Source: Calditrichaeota bacterium AABM5.125.24
GTDB lineage: Bacteria; Electryoneota; AABM5-125-24; Hatepunaeales; Hatepunaeaceae
Length of the DNA: 17,248 nt
Direction of reading: 5' to 3'
Assembly (NCBI GenBank): GCA_002127415.1
Contig: MWJR01000121.1
Span: 1 to 17,248 of the forward strand
Numbering within the stretch: position 1 is the stretch's first letter; every line of letters starts with the position of its first letter. Below are positions 1 through 6,390 of this stretch, one piece after another. The notes below the pieces were generated by a model that did no database searches, was not told the origin of the DNA, and worked only from the letters and a program-made list of their open reading frames with translations. Both the position numbers and the translations under genes were made by a program.

Positions 1-344
1 GCATACGATATAAAATCTTCCGCATCCTATGGGACAGGTTCCTCGATGACCTGAAGCAAGCACTTTCTCCGGATCTATATAGTCCCACCAACATCAAAGA
101 CATGATCCGGGAACTCGAATCCAGGACGGGCAAGCATATTGACGACGAGATGAACATTCGTCGTTCCATAAACCGCCTCCAGACCGATATCGAGACCGCC
201 GTAAAAAGGAAGCTCGGTCTGCCCATCGACAGGGAAGACATCATCCAAACCTGCCGTTGGAAGGGTCAGAGCGAAGGCGATTACGGATACCGGATCAACC
301 CTTTTACAGTAACTGCGCGTCCCTTCCAGACCGACCGATCCTGA
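1..344 (+). CDS. C-terminal part of an unknown protein, possibly a winged-helix regulator
   Basis: The reading frame is open from the left edge (first whole codon at base 3) to TGA at 342-344, so the 5' end is missing and about 113 residues are visible. The start of the real gene lies outside the window; the internal ATG at 102 need not be used. The visible part is charged and mainly helical in character. A helix rich in Arg/Asn (NIRRSINRLQ) is followed by RKLG and later by DYGYRINP, which recalls the recognition helix and closing wing of winged-helix DNA-binding domains of the OmpR/PhoB type. That resemblance is an impression from motif spacing only. No enzymatic motif is seen. It runs in the same direction as the early phage genes but is separated from them by 200 bases, so it may belong to a different unit, perhaps host or element-control DNA. 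Confidence 0.55.
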   Translation, partial: IRYKIFRILWDRFLDDLKQALSPDLYSPTNIKDMIRELESRTGKHIDDEMNIRRSINRLQTDIETAVKRKLGLPIDREDIIQTCRWKGQSEGDYGYRINPFTVTARPFQTDRS

Positions 345-447
345 AACCTGTCTTATTTATTTCCAACCTGTCTTCTTTCCTGAATCCTTCACGTGCAGGT
401 GCTTTCACACGTCCACATCCCACTGAACTACCCTCATAACCTGTCGC
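345..447. repeat. Short direct repeats AACCTGTCTT
   Basis: Two exact copies of AACCTGTCTT lie at 345-354 and 365-374, exactly 20 bp apart start to start, which is about two helical turns. A third partial copy, AACCTGTCGC, lies at 438-447, and a further ACCTGAC at 459-465. They lie just after the stop codon of the partial gene and upstream of the early operon. Regular spacing on one helix face would suit a DNA-binding protein, for example a repressor of the early operon, but the motif is short and could be chance. The rest of 345-544 shows no gene. Confidence 0.3.
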
Positions 448-544
448 ATCAACTTTTTACCTGACCTACAAATCCGTCTTTCTGAAGGCTATTATTCCCT
501 CCATAGTTCAGCGATTTCCAAGTTCTTAGAAATGGAGGCGAATA

Positions 545-934
545 ATGAAACAACACATTCGTAGCAGCCGCTCCGGATATGGCCTCAATCCCAGAGTAAA
601 CCACAGGATGGAGGTCAACAAGCGAGAGATTTCCGCTCTACAGAGAAAACTGCTGGAATTGATGCAGGAAGTCAACTTTGGGCTGATCAAGGGTTTGGTC
701 GTGAAGGACGGTGAACCCGTGTTCGACCCACCCCCTCGAGTAGTGCGCGAGATCAAGTTGGGCGGGGAAAACGGTCCGAGACATGAGCTCGGGTCGGACG
801 ATTTCGCCCTGAAATCCAAGGTGGCGGAGTTCTTCGAACACCTCAGCCGCCTAAGCAATGGAACGGTTGAGTCCATCGAAATTAAACATGGACTCCCCTT
901 CCTCATGAACATCGAAGAGACGATTCGGGTATAG
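545..934 (+). CDS. Small conserved-looking phage protein, function unknown
   Basis: 129 residues from ATG 545, preceded by a good ribosome binding site (GGAGG at 534-538, 6 bases before the start). The first 20 residues are basic. They are followed by an amphipathic helix (about 25-45), then a compact segment around residues 50-75 with the unusual string DPPPRVVREI and GGENGPR, and a C-terminal half with FALKSKVAEFFEHL and IEIKHGLPF. There are no cysteines, membrane segments or catalytic motifs that I recognise. The DPPPRVVRE...GGENGPR string gives the impression of a family that accompanies small sigma-like genes in phage-like clusters, but I cannot confirm this. It is the first gene before the sigma-like factor and separated from it by a structured 171-base leader. 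A nearly full-length frame on the opposite strand (526-960) is judged a shadow because it lacks such a site and has poor composition. Confidence 0.75.
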   Translation: MKQHIRSSRSGYGLNPRVNHRMEVNKREISALQRKLLELMQEVNFGLIKGLVVKDGEPVFDPPPRVVREIKLGGENGPRHELGSDDFALKSKVAEFFEHLSRLSNGTVESIEIKHGLPFLMNIEETIRV

Positions 935-979
935 AGCCCCGAATCACAAAACAAGTTCACCAGACAACTGACTGGCCGC

Positions 980-1100
980 AGAGCGGAGGTCGTTGTGGGT
1001 GTCGCCTGACCGGCGAACTCGCAGCGCCTCCGCTCTTATTCTCACGAATTTTCTGGTACTGGCTGACACCCACGCGAGCTCCTCCTCGAGGCCGAGGAGG
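980..1100 (+). promoter_or_regulatory. Structured leader with interleaved inverted repeats and an RBS-masking hairpin
   Basis: Three base-pairing elements lie in the 171 bases before the sigma-like gene. A: AGAGCGGAGG (980-989) pairs with CCTCCGCTCT (1027-1036), 10 bp perfect. B: GTGGGTGTCGCC (995-1006) pairs with GGCTGACACCCAC (1061-1073), 12 bp with one bulged T (1064). Because the arms come in the order A-B-A'-B', the two stems can only form together as a pseudoknot, or they compete. A small stem TCGCC/GGCGA (1002-1006/1012-1016) inside A also competes with B. C: CCTCCTCG (1081-1088) pairs with CGAGGAGG (1093-1100), an 8-bp stem with a 4-base loop whose 3' arm is the GAGGAGG ribosome binding site, 5 bases before ATG 1106. 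This suggests control of translation of the sigma-like factor by RNA folding. The pairings are read directly; the regulatory role is inferred. Confidence 0.6.
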
Positions 1101-1105
1101 CTCTG

Positions 1106-1693
1106 ATGGGTTTCGAAAACCGTTATGACGGAATTGAAGAATATGCCATCCAGACTATCAAATGTAAAGCAAGGCAACTGATTGGGAGCGCAGGATTCAC
1201 CGAGTCCGATCGCGAGGACTTGGAGCAGGAATTAATAATCGACCTGCTCCGCCGCCTGTTCAAGTACAATCCCGACCGGGCGCAACGAAATACTTTCATC
1301 ACCCGCATTGTCGATCATAGGGTCGCTACGATCGTCGAGGAGCGCACGGCAGGCAAGCGGGGCTGGCGTCTTTGCACGGCTTCCTTGAGTGACAGGGTCA
1401 AGTTGGAGGAGGGTGGAAGCGTCGAGCGGCTGGAAGCTTACGACCTGGAAGAGTATTTACGCCAGACAGGGCGGCTTTCACGCAAATCTGTTGACCGCTT
1501 GGACCTTTCCATTGACTTAAGGCGCGTCATCGCCACTCTTCCACCCGAACTTCGCGCCTTGTGCGAACGCCTGCAGTCTGAAAGCGTGACGGAAATATCC
1601 CGCGACACTGGCATTCCGCGGGGAACCCTATATGAACGCATTAGGAAACTTCACGATCTATTCGAAGATGAGGGATTGAGTGATTATATCTGA
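1106..1693 (+). CDS. Sigma-70-like factor (region 2 and region 4 type domains)
   Basis: 195 residues from ATG 1106, with GAGGAGG (1094-1100) just upstream inside a hairpin. Residues about 12-80 look like sigma region 2: helices with ESDREDLEQELIIDLLRRL, then FKYNPDRA and a helix ending NTFITRIVDHRVATIVEE, the usual core-binding and -10 recognition layout. Residues about 130-190 look like region 4: VIATLPPELRALCERL followed by a helix-turn-helix (about 159-185) with SVTEISRDTGIPRGTLYERIRKL. It is short for a housekeeping sigma and lacks region 1.1 and 3, as in ECF or phage-type factors; the middle (80-130) is not conserved sigma sequence. It probably directs host RNA polymerase to phage promoters, or acts as a helix-turn-helix activator. 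It sits just before the replication operon, which it may switch on. Fold assignment is fairly sure; promoter specificity is unknown. Confidence 0.75.
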   Translation: MGFENRYDGIEEYAIQTIKCKARQLIGSAGFTESDREDLEQELIIDLLRRLFKYNPDRAQRNTFITRIVDHRVATIVEERTAGKRGWRLCTASLSDRVKLEEGGSVERLEAYDLEEYLRQTGRLSRKSVDRLDLSIDLRRVIATLPPELRALCERLQSESVTEISRDTGIPRGTLYERIRKLHDLFEDEGLSDYI

Positions 1694-1858
1694 TTCCTTC
1701 CCGACACTTTTGAGACTTTTCCGGTATGTAATAGGTGAGAAGAGTTGAACCGCTTCAACATCATTTTGGGAAACCGGTGATCACCACATCCCGTCGATGA
1801 TGGCGGTTCTGTTCGAGACCTTGAAAAGACATCACCTGAAGAACCAGGAGGCTTGGTA

Positions 1859-2215
1859 ATGAACCAGGACATTTACAAATACGAGTTCTCTTTCGATATA
1901 CCCATTCATGAGGTGGAGCGGTCACTCGCTCTATCGGTACTGACAACGGAGAGTCTGCATGGTCGCACCCAGGTTCGGCTGGACGCTTCGTTTTACTTCG
2001 ATAAGCAAAAGCGCGCTTGTATAGTAGACGCCGGCACCGAGGTTGGGCGTCATATCGCCCGCATCTTCACCGGGTATTTAACACGGGAATTCGGTGAGGA
2101 AGCCTTCAAGGTCAAGCGGATCGTGGCGAATCCAGACAAGGAATCTGCGGGTATGAAGCAGAACTCCGGAGAACCGTCAAGCCAGGCAAGACCTCTGTCA
2201 AGGTCGTTCCGGTAA
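1859..2215 (+). CDS. Small phage protein, function unknown
   Basis: 118 residues if started at ATG 1859, which has AGGAGG at 1846-1851 with 7-base spacing; a TTG two codons upstream (1853) is too close to that site and less likely. The N-terminal 80 residues look like one compact alpha/beta domain: IYKYEFSFDIP, then EVERSLALSVLTTESLHGRTQVRLDASFYFD, then ACIVDAGTEVGRHIARIFTGYLTREFGEEAFKVKRI. The last 25 residues are polar and probably disordered. No catalytic or DNA-binding motif is seen. The pattern of a 90-120 residue protein with a VGRxxxRxFxGFLxREFGEExF ending gives the impression of a recurrent phage hypothetical found beside Sak4-like ATPases, but I cannot verify the family. The next gene starts 22 bases downstream, so it is likely co-transcribed with the replication operon. 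Confidence 0.75.
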   Translation: MNQDIYKYEFSFDIPIHEVERSLALSVLTTESLHGRTQVRLDASFYFDKQKRACIVDAGTEVGRHIARIFTGYLTREFGEEAFKVKRIVANPDKESAGMKQNSGEPSSQARPLSRSFR

Positions 2216-2237
2216 CTAAATCATAAAGGAGAGATCT

Positions 2238-3026
2238 GTGGCAATATCGTTGGAGACATTGAAAAGATCGGCCCCGCTGCCGCCGCGGGACTTGATATAC
2301 GGCGTGCAGGGGATCGGCAAGAGCACTTTGGCGTCGCTGATGCCGTCGCCGGTTTTCCTGGCGGCTGAGGACGGACTATCTGGTTTGGAAGGCGTTATCC
2401 ACTGGGAAATCAGATCCAACCAGGACGGTATTGATGCGATCAGTGCGCTGCACGGCGAGCATCAGTTTCAGACCGCCATCGTCGACACTGTCAGCGCCTT
2501 TGAAGCAATGCTGCATCGACAACTGCTTGTAAACTGGGGTGTCGACTCCTTGGACCGGGTCGGCGCCAACGGTGGCGGATTCTACAAGTGGCGTAACGAG
2601 GCGCTTCCCCTGTGGCAGGACATCCTCGACGGACTGGACAGCCTGCGGATTAACAAGGGGATGCGGATCGTGCTGATCGGTCATTCCATCGACAAGGAGA
2701 TTAAGCCGCCGGAAGCCGATCCTTACCGCAAATACACCATTGATCTGCTGAACGATAAGGCTGCGGCAATGCTCTACCGGTGGGCTGATGTGGTGGCATT
2801 CTGCAATTTCCGAATCTCGGTTACCGGCGCCACCCGAGACAAGCGGGGGCAGGTCACGAAAGCCGGACGAGCCATCGGCAGTGGCGAGCGTGTGATGTAT
2901 CTATCCGAACGACCCGCTTTCTACGCCAAGAACCGCTTCGATCTACCCGAGGAAATACCGCTTACCTGTCAGGATTACTTGAAAGCATTCAATCATATCA
3001 ATAACCAGAACGAAGGAGGCAACTGA
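2238..3026 (+). CDS. Sak4-like RecA-fold AAA ATPase (phage recombinase/loader)
   Basis: 262 residues from GTG 2238, preceded by AAGGAGAG (about 2227-2233). Walker A is GVQGIGKST (residues 22-30); Walker B is the hydrophobic strand ending in Asp, TAIVDTVSAF (D83). A third strand, RIVLIGHS with H149, sits where RecA-like proteins place the sensor residue. Length and layout match the AAA_24/Sak4 family of short RecA-core ATPases found in phages, which pair with a single-strand binding protein and promote strand annealing or exchange. The gene is followed one base later by a DUF669 protein, then a nuclease and a helicase, a typical neighbourhood. The region about 190-235 is basic and may touch DNA. 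Family assignment is good; exact activity (annealing or full strand exchange) is not visible. Confidence 0.85.
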   Translation: MAISLETLKRSAPLPPRDLIYGVQGIGKSTLASLMPSPVFLAAEDGLSGLEGVIHWEIRSNQDGIDAISALHGEHQFQTAIVDTVSAFEAMLHRQLLVNWGVDSLDRVGANGGGFYKWRNEALPLWQDILDGLDSLRINKGMRIVLIGHSIDKEIKPPEADPYRKYTIDLLNDKAAAMLYRWADVVAFCNFRISVTGATRDKRGQVTKAGRAIGSGERVMYLSERPAFYAKNRFDLPEEIPLTCQDYLKAFNHINNQNEGGN

Positions 3027-3027
3027 A

Positions 3028-3534
3028 ATGTCTAACCTTGGACCTAACGGGTTCGACGCCACACAGGTCGAACCAACAGTGGACTTCGAGCATGTGCCGG
3101 CAGGACGGTATATCGCCGAGATCACCGATTCCGACATGCGGGAGAACAGTAAAGGCACGGGCGAATACCTCTGGCTGGAATTCACCATTCTGGACGGACC
3201 TTACGCCGGTCGGAAGCTGTGGGCACAAGTGAATCTCGTCAATCCATCGACTCAAGCTGTCGAGATCGCCCAGCGGGAGCTCAGCGCTATTTGCCATGCG
3301 GTCGGCAAGCTGCGGGTGCAGGACAGCATGGAACTGCACAACATCCCGATGGAAGTCAACGTCAAGATCAAGAATGATGCGGAATACGGTCCTCAGAACG
3401 TGATCCGCGGTTACAAGGCGATCAACGGGAGGGGTAATGTGGCGTCTGCGCCGGCTGCCGCTGCTGCACCGTCCTCCCCTTCACCAGCGAAGGCGGGCAA
3501 AGATTCCAAGCTTCCCCCCTGGAAACAGAGGTGA
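3028..3534 (+). CDS. DUF669-type single-strand DNA-binding protein
   Basis: 168 residues from ATG 3028, with AAGGAGG at 3013-3019 inside the tail of the previous gene. The core matches DUF669: VPAGRYIAEITDSDMRENSKGTGEYLWLEFTILDGPYAGRKLWAQVNL, then an ExAQRELSAICHAVG helix, then MEVNVKIKND and GPQNVIRGY. These proteins have an OB-like fold and serve as phage single-strand DNA-binding partners of Sak4. The C-terminus is an Ala/Pro/Ser-rich linker (about 135-158) ending in KLPPWKQR; a flexible linker with a conserved aromatic tip is how many ssDNA-binding proteins recruit partners, although this tip is basic rather than acidic. The gene overlaps the nuclease gene by one base (TGATG), so translation is probably coupled. 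Confidence 0.85.
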   Translation: MSNLGPNGFDATQVEPTVDFEHVPAGRYIAEITDSDMRENSKGTGEYLWLEFTILDGPYAGRKLWAQVNLVNPSTQAVEIAQRELSAICHAVGKLRVQDSMELHNIPMEVNVKIKNDAEYGPQNVIRGYKAINGRGNVASAPAAAAAPSSPSPAKAGKDSKLPPWKQR

Positions 3535-4496
3535 TGGCGAAGGTTCCAGGTCAACTATCACCGACAGTCCAGGCGATATACGACGCTTACGAGGGCGGGC
3601 GGAGCGGATTCCGCCCGCACCTCGGGGCCTCATTGATCGGTCGGGAATGCGAACGGGAACTGTGGTACTCCTTCCGTTGGTGCACGATCCCTGATCACAA
3701 CGGTCGGATGTTACGACTTTTCGAAACCGGTCAGAAGGAAGAGGAGCGGTTTATCGAAAATCTGCGTTCGGTCGGTGTTGAAGTTCATGACCACGATGAG
3801 GAGACCGGACGGCAGTTCGGTTTCACCGACTTCGGCGGTCATTTCGCCGGTTCCATCGACGGGGCAGCTTTGGGGATCATCGAAGCTCCCAAGACTTGGC
3901 ATCTGTTGGAGTTCAAGACTTATAACGACCGGCGCTTCGAACTTCTGAAGAAGCACGGCGTGGAGATAACCTCTCCGGAGCATCATGCCCAGATGGTCAT
4001 CTACATGGACTATATGGGTTTTAAACGTGCGTTCTACCTGGCGGTTAACAAGAACAGCGATGAGCTATATGCTGAACGGATTAAGGCTGACCCCACTTAT
4101 GCCGTCTTGTTGAAGGATAAAGCCCGTCGGATCATCACCGCGGACAGACCTCAACCAAGGATAAGCGAAGACCCTGCGTGGTGGAAGTGCAAATGCTGCG
4201 AACACCATGTCGCCTGTCATGAAGGATCACCTCCCGAGGTAAACTGCAGGACCTGCCTTCACAGCACACCGGTTGATGGGGGATGGCGGTGTGAGAAACA
4301 CGGCCAGGTATTGTCTTATCAAGAGCAGTTGCGCGGATGTAGCGACCATTTATATATCCCCTATCTTTTACCGGGCAAGGTGATCGACGCCGGCGACGAC
4401 TGGGTCGATTATGGTTTCGAGGACGGAATGAGCATCCGCAATGGACGCGGAGGATTGAGCAGCCGGCAAATACGGGCGCGAGATGCAGCTGCGTGA
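3534..4496 (+). CDS. PD-(D/E)XK exonuclease with Cas4/AddB-like Fe-S cysteine pattern
   Basis: 320 residues from ATG 3534, overlapping the previous stop by one base; a GTG one codon earlier (3531) is possible. The nuclease core shows E69/E70 in a helix, GSIDG with D109, and LLEFKTY with E126 and K128, the D...ExK signature of the RecB/Cas4-like superfamily, followed by the HHAQMVIYMDYMG helix with the conserved Q. Cys39 in GRECERELWY plus C219-x2-C222-x5-C228 reproduce the one-plus-three arrangement that binds a 4Fe-4S cluster in Cas4 and AddB nucleases. A second set, C238-x2-C241...C253...C269, looks like an extra zinc site that these nucleases do not usually have. It probably resects DNA ends for the Sak4/DUF669 pair and works with the helicase whose start lies 14 bases inside this gene. 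Confidence 0.85.
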   Translation: MAKVPGQLSPTVQAIYDAYEGGRSGFRPHLGASLIGRECERELWYSFRWCTIPDHNGRMLRLFETGQKEEERFIENLRSVGVEVHDHDEETGRQFGFTDFGGHFAGSIDGAALGIIEAPKTWHLLEFKTYNDRRFELLKKHGVEITSPEHHAQMVIYMDYMGFKRAFYLAVNKNSDELYAERIKADPTYAVLLKDKARRIITADRPQPRISEDPAWWKCKCCEHHVACHEGSPPEVNCRTCLHSTPVDGGWRCEKHGQVLSYQEQLRGCSDHLYIPYLLPGKVIDAGDDWVDYGFEDGMSIRNGRGGLSSRQIRARDAAA

Positions 4497-6138
4497 TTAC
4501 CAAAGAGAGGCGGTCAACGCCATCTACCGCTATTTCGATTCGCATCGGGGCAATCCGCTTATCGTAATGCCGACCGGCAGTGGAAAATCGTTCGTGATGG
4601 CAGCGTTTATTCAGGAGGTGCTCTCTGCGTGGTCTAACCAGCGCATTCTGGTGTTGACACATGTAAAGGAGTTGATTGAGCAGAACTATACTGAGCTGGT
4701 CGACCATTGGGCTCTCGCCCCGGCAGGCGTTTACAGCGCGGGATTGAAGCGCCGGGAAGCCGACGCTCAGATACTGTTCGCCGGCATTCAGAGTATTTAC
4801 ACGCGCGCAGAAGAGATCGCGGACTGTGATCTGGTATTGATCGACGAGTGCCACCTCGTCCCCCGCTTTTCCGACACGATGTACCGTCGCTTCCTGGATG
4901 ACATGCTGAAGATCAATGAAGAACTGAAGATCATAGGATTGACGGCGACGCATTACCGCCTCGACAGCGGTCTTCTCACGGAAGGCGAGAATCGTGTCTT
5001 CACCGATGTGGCTTATGAGGTTCCGGTGCGCCGGTTGATCGACGAGGGTTGGTTAGCACCCCTGATAACCAAAGCGCCTGCCATGAGGTTGGATGTTTCT
5101 GGAGTCCATACCCGCGGCGGTGAATTCATCCCCGGTGAGCTGGCGGCAGCGGTCGATAAGACGGACGTCAATGAAGCCGCCATGCGGGAGATGCAGCACT
5201 ACGGGCGCGACCGCAAGTCCTGGCTGGTGTTCTGCAGCGGCATCGATCACGCATACCATGTGCGTGAAGTCCTGCGCGGTCACTGTATATCTGCAGAGAC
5301 CGTAACCGGCGAGACCAATTCTCTGGAGAGGGATTACATCCTCGGAGAATTCAAAGCCGGTCGCATCCGGGCTGTCACCAACTGTGACCTGTTGACCACC
5401 GGATTCAATCATCCGGGAACCGATCTGCTGGCTGTCCTCCGCCCCACTCAATCGACGGGGCTTTATGTCCAGATTGCCGGAAGGGGGATGCGCATGGCAG
5501 AGGGGAAAGAGAATTGTCTGGTTCTGGATTTCGCGGGCAACATCGAGCGGCATGGTCCGATCGACCGCGTCAATCCGTATGATCCTTCCCGCAACGGCAA
5601 CGGCAGGGCGCCGGTGAAGACCTGCCCCAAATGCCGGTCGGTTATATACGCGGGATTCCGCCACTGTCCGGACTGCAACCACGAGTTCCCGCCACCGCAG
5701 TCAGAAATCAAACCCTCCGCGTCTTCCAAATCGATAATTAGTCATGCTGAATCCTTCTGGGTGGAGGTTGAAAAGGTTGCGTATTCCCGGCACACGAAGG
5801 TCGGCAAGCCCGATTCGCTGCGGGTGGATTATTACGAGAGTCTCTTCTCGTGGTATTCCGAGTGGATTTGTTTGGAGCATGGCGGATTTGCTGCGCGGCG
5901 TGCAAGGCGCTGGTGGAAAAGGCGAGGCGGCGATCCTGCTGTGATGACAATAAGTGAGGCATTGCTGGCTGCAGCCGGGCTGAAACAGCCGTCCCATATC
6001 CTTGTTCAGGAGGACGGCAAATACTGGCGGGTTGTCCGTTACAGGTTCGATGGAGACGCCGATGTGCCGGTCGAGGTTGAAGAAGATTGGGTTGAAGATG
6101 AAGATGCCATACCGATTGAAGAGGAGGCTCCATTTTGA
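4483..6138 (+). CDS. SF2 DEAD/DEAH-type DNA helicase with zinc ribbon
   Basis: 551 residues from ATG 4483, starting 14 bases inside the nuclease gene. Helicase motifs are complete and in order: Q-like LRDYQREA near the N-terminus, Walker A MPTGSGKS (29-36), VLTH (57-60), DECH (121-124), TAT (154-156), VTNCDLLTTGFNHP (298-311) and QIAGRGMR (330-337, arginine finger). A four-cysteine zinc ribbon follows (C381-x2-C384, C395-x2-C398). The C-terminal region (about 430-551) is specific to this group, with a Trp-rich basic stretch (ARRARRWWKRRGG) likely to bind DNA, and an acidic tail. This architecture is common in phage replication operons, beside Sak4 and RecB-like nucleases, where the helicase serves origin remodelling or recombination. 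The stop overlaps the next start (TTGA). Confidence 0.92.
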   Translation: MQLRDYQREAVNAIYRYFDSHRGNPLIVMPTGSGKSFVMAAFIQEVLSAWSNQRILVLTHVKELIEQNYTELVDHWALAPAGVYSAGLKRREADAQILFAGIQSIYTRAEEIADCDLVLIDECHLVPRFSDTMYRRFLDDMLKINEELKIIGLTATHYRLDSGLLTEGENRVFTDVAYEVPVRRLIDEGWLAPLITKAPAMRLDVSGVHTRGGEFIPGELAAAVDKTDVNEAAMREMQHYGRDRKSWLVFCSGIDHAYHVREVLRGHCISAETVTGETNSLERDYILGEFKAGRIRAVTNCDLLTTGFNHPGTDLLAVLRPTQSTGLYVQIAGRGMRMAEGKENCLVLDFAGNIERHGPIDRVNPYDPSRNGNGRAPVKTCPKCRSVIYAGFRHCPDCNHEFPPPQSEIKPSASSKSIISHAESFWVEVEKVAYSRHTKVGKPDSLRVDYYESLFSWYSEWICLEHGGFAARRARRWWKRRGGDPAVMTISEALLAAAGLKQPSHILVQEDGKYWRVVRYRFDGDADVPVEVEEDWVEDEDAIPIEEEAPF

Positions 6139-6374
6139 CGTCTGAAGATACTGTCACCGTTCCCCGACAACACTACGAGCGGTTGAAGAACGAGCGGGTG
6201 GTTCTGTTTGGCGCTAACAGCGGCAAGTGGACGGATGAGGAGCTGGAGAGGAATGCCGTCGATGCGGCGGTCGAGGCTGCAGGGAATGTTATTGAACACG
6301 AGAAACTGACCGTGACACCGGTGTCCAAGTTCACCATTGAGCAGTTCAGGGAAATGATCCAGCAGGCAGCATGA
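6135..6374 (+). CDS. Small unknown protein, TTG start
   Basis: 79 residues from TTG 6135, which overlaps the helicase stop (TTGA) and has a very strong ribosome binding site, GAGGAGG at 6121-6127, 7 bases upstream; this decides the non-ATG start. The protein is acidic and helical: HYERLKNERVVLFG, then WTDEELERNAVDAAVEAAGNVIEHE, then FTIEQFREMIQQAA. There are no cysteines, membrane segment or catalytic motif. The charge pattern and size would suit an adaptor or helicase/primase accessory protein, but that is guesswork from context only. It sits between helicase and primase and is clearly part of the operon. Confidence 0.7.
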   Translation: MTSEDTVTVPRQHYERLKNERVVLFGANSGKWTDEELERNAVDAAVEAAGNVIEHEKLTVTPVSKFTIEQFREMIQQAA

Positions 6375-6390
6375 GCGTATATGCAGACCT

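Noticed and set aside
526..960. 144-codon minus-strand open frame
   Set aside because: The plus-strand gene at 545 has a strong ribosome site and protein-like composition; the minus frame is Ser/Leu/Arg-rich.
1744..1785. Hairpin GTTGAA/TTCAAC (1744-1759) and palindrome GGTGATCACC (1776-1785) after the sigma-like gene as a terminator or operator
   Set aside because: Stem is only 6 bp with a weak T run, and the palindrome is short; nothing further supports a role.
4135..4953. 272-codon minus-strand open frame
   Set aside because: Opposite the nuclease and helicase genes; Arg/His/Cys-rich translation typical of an antisense shadow.
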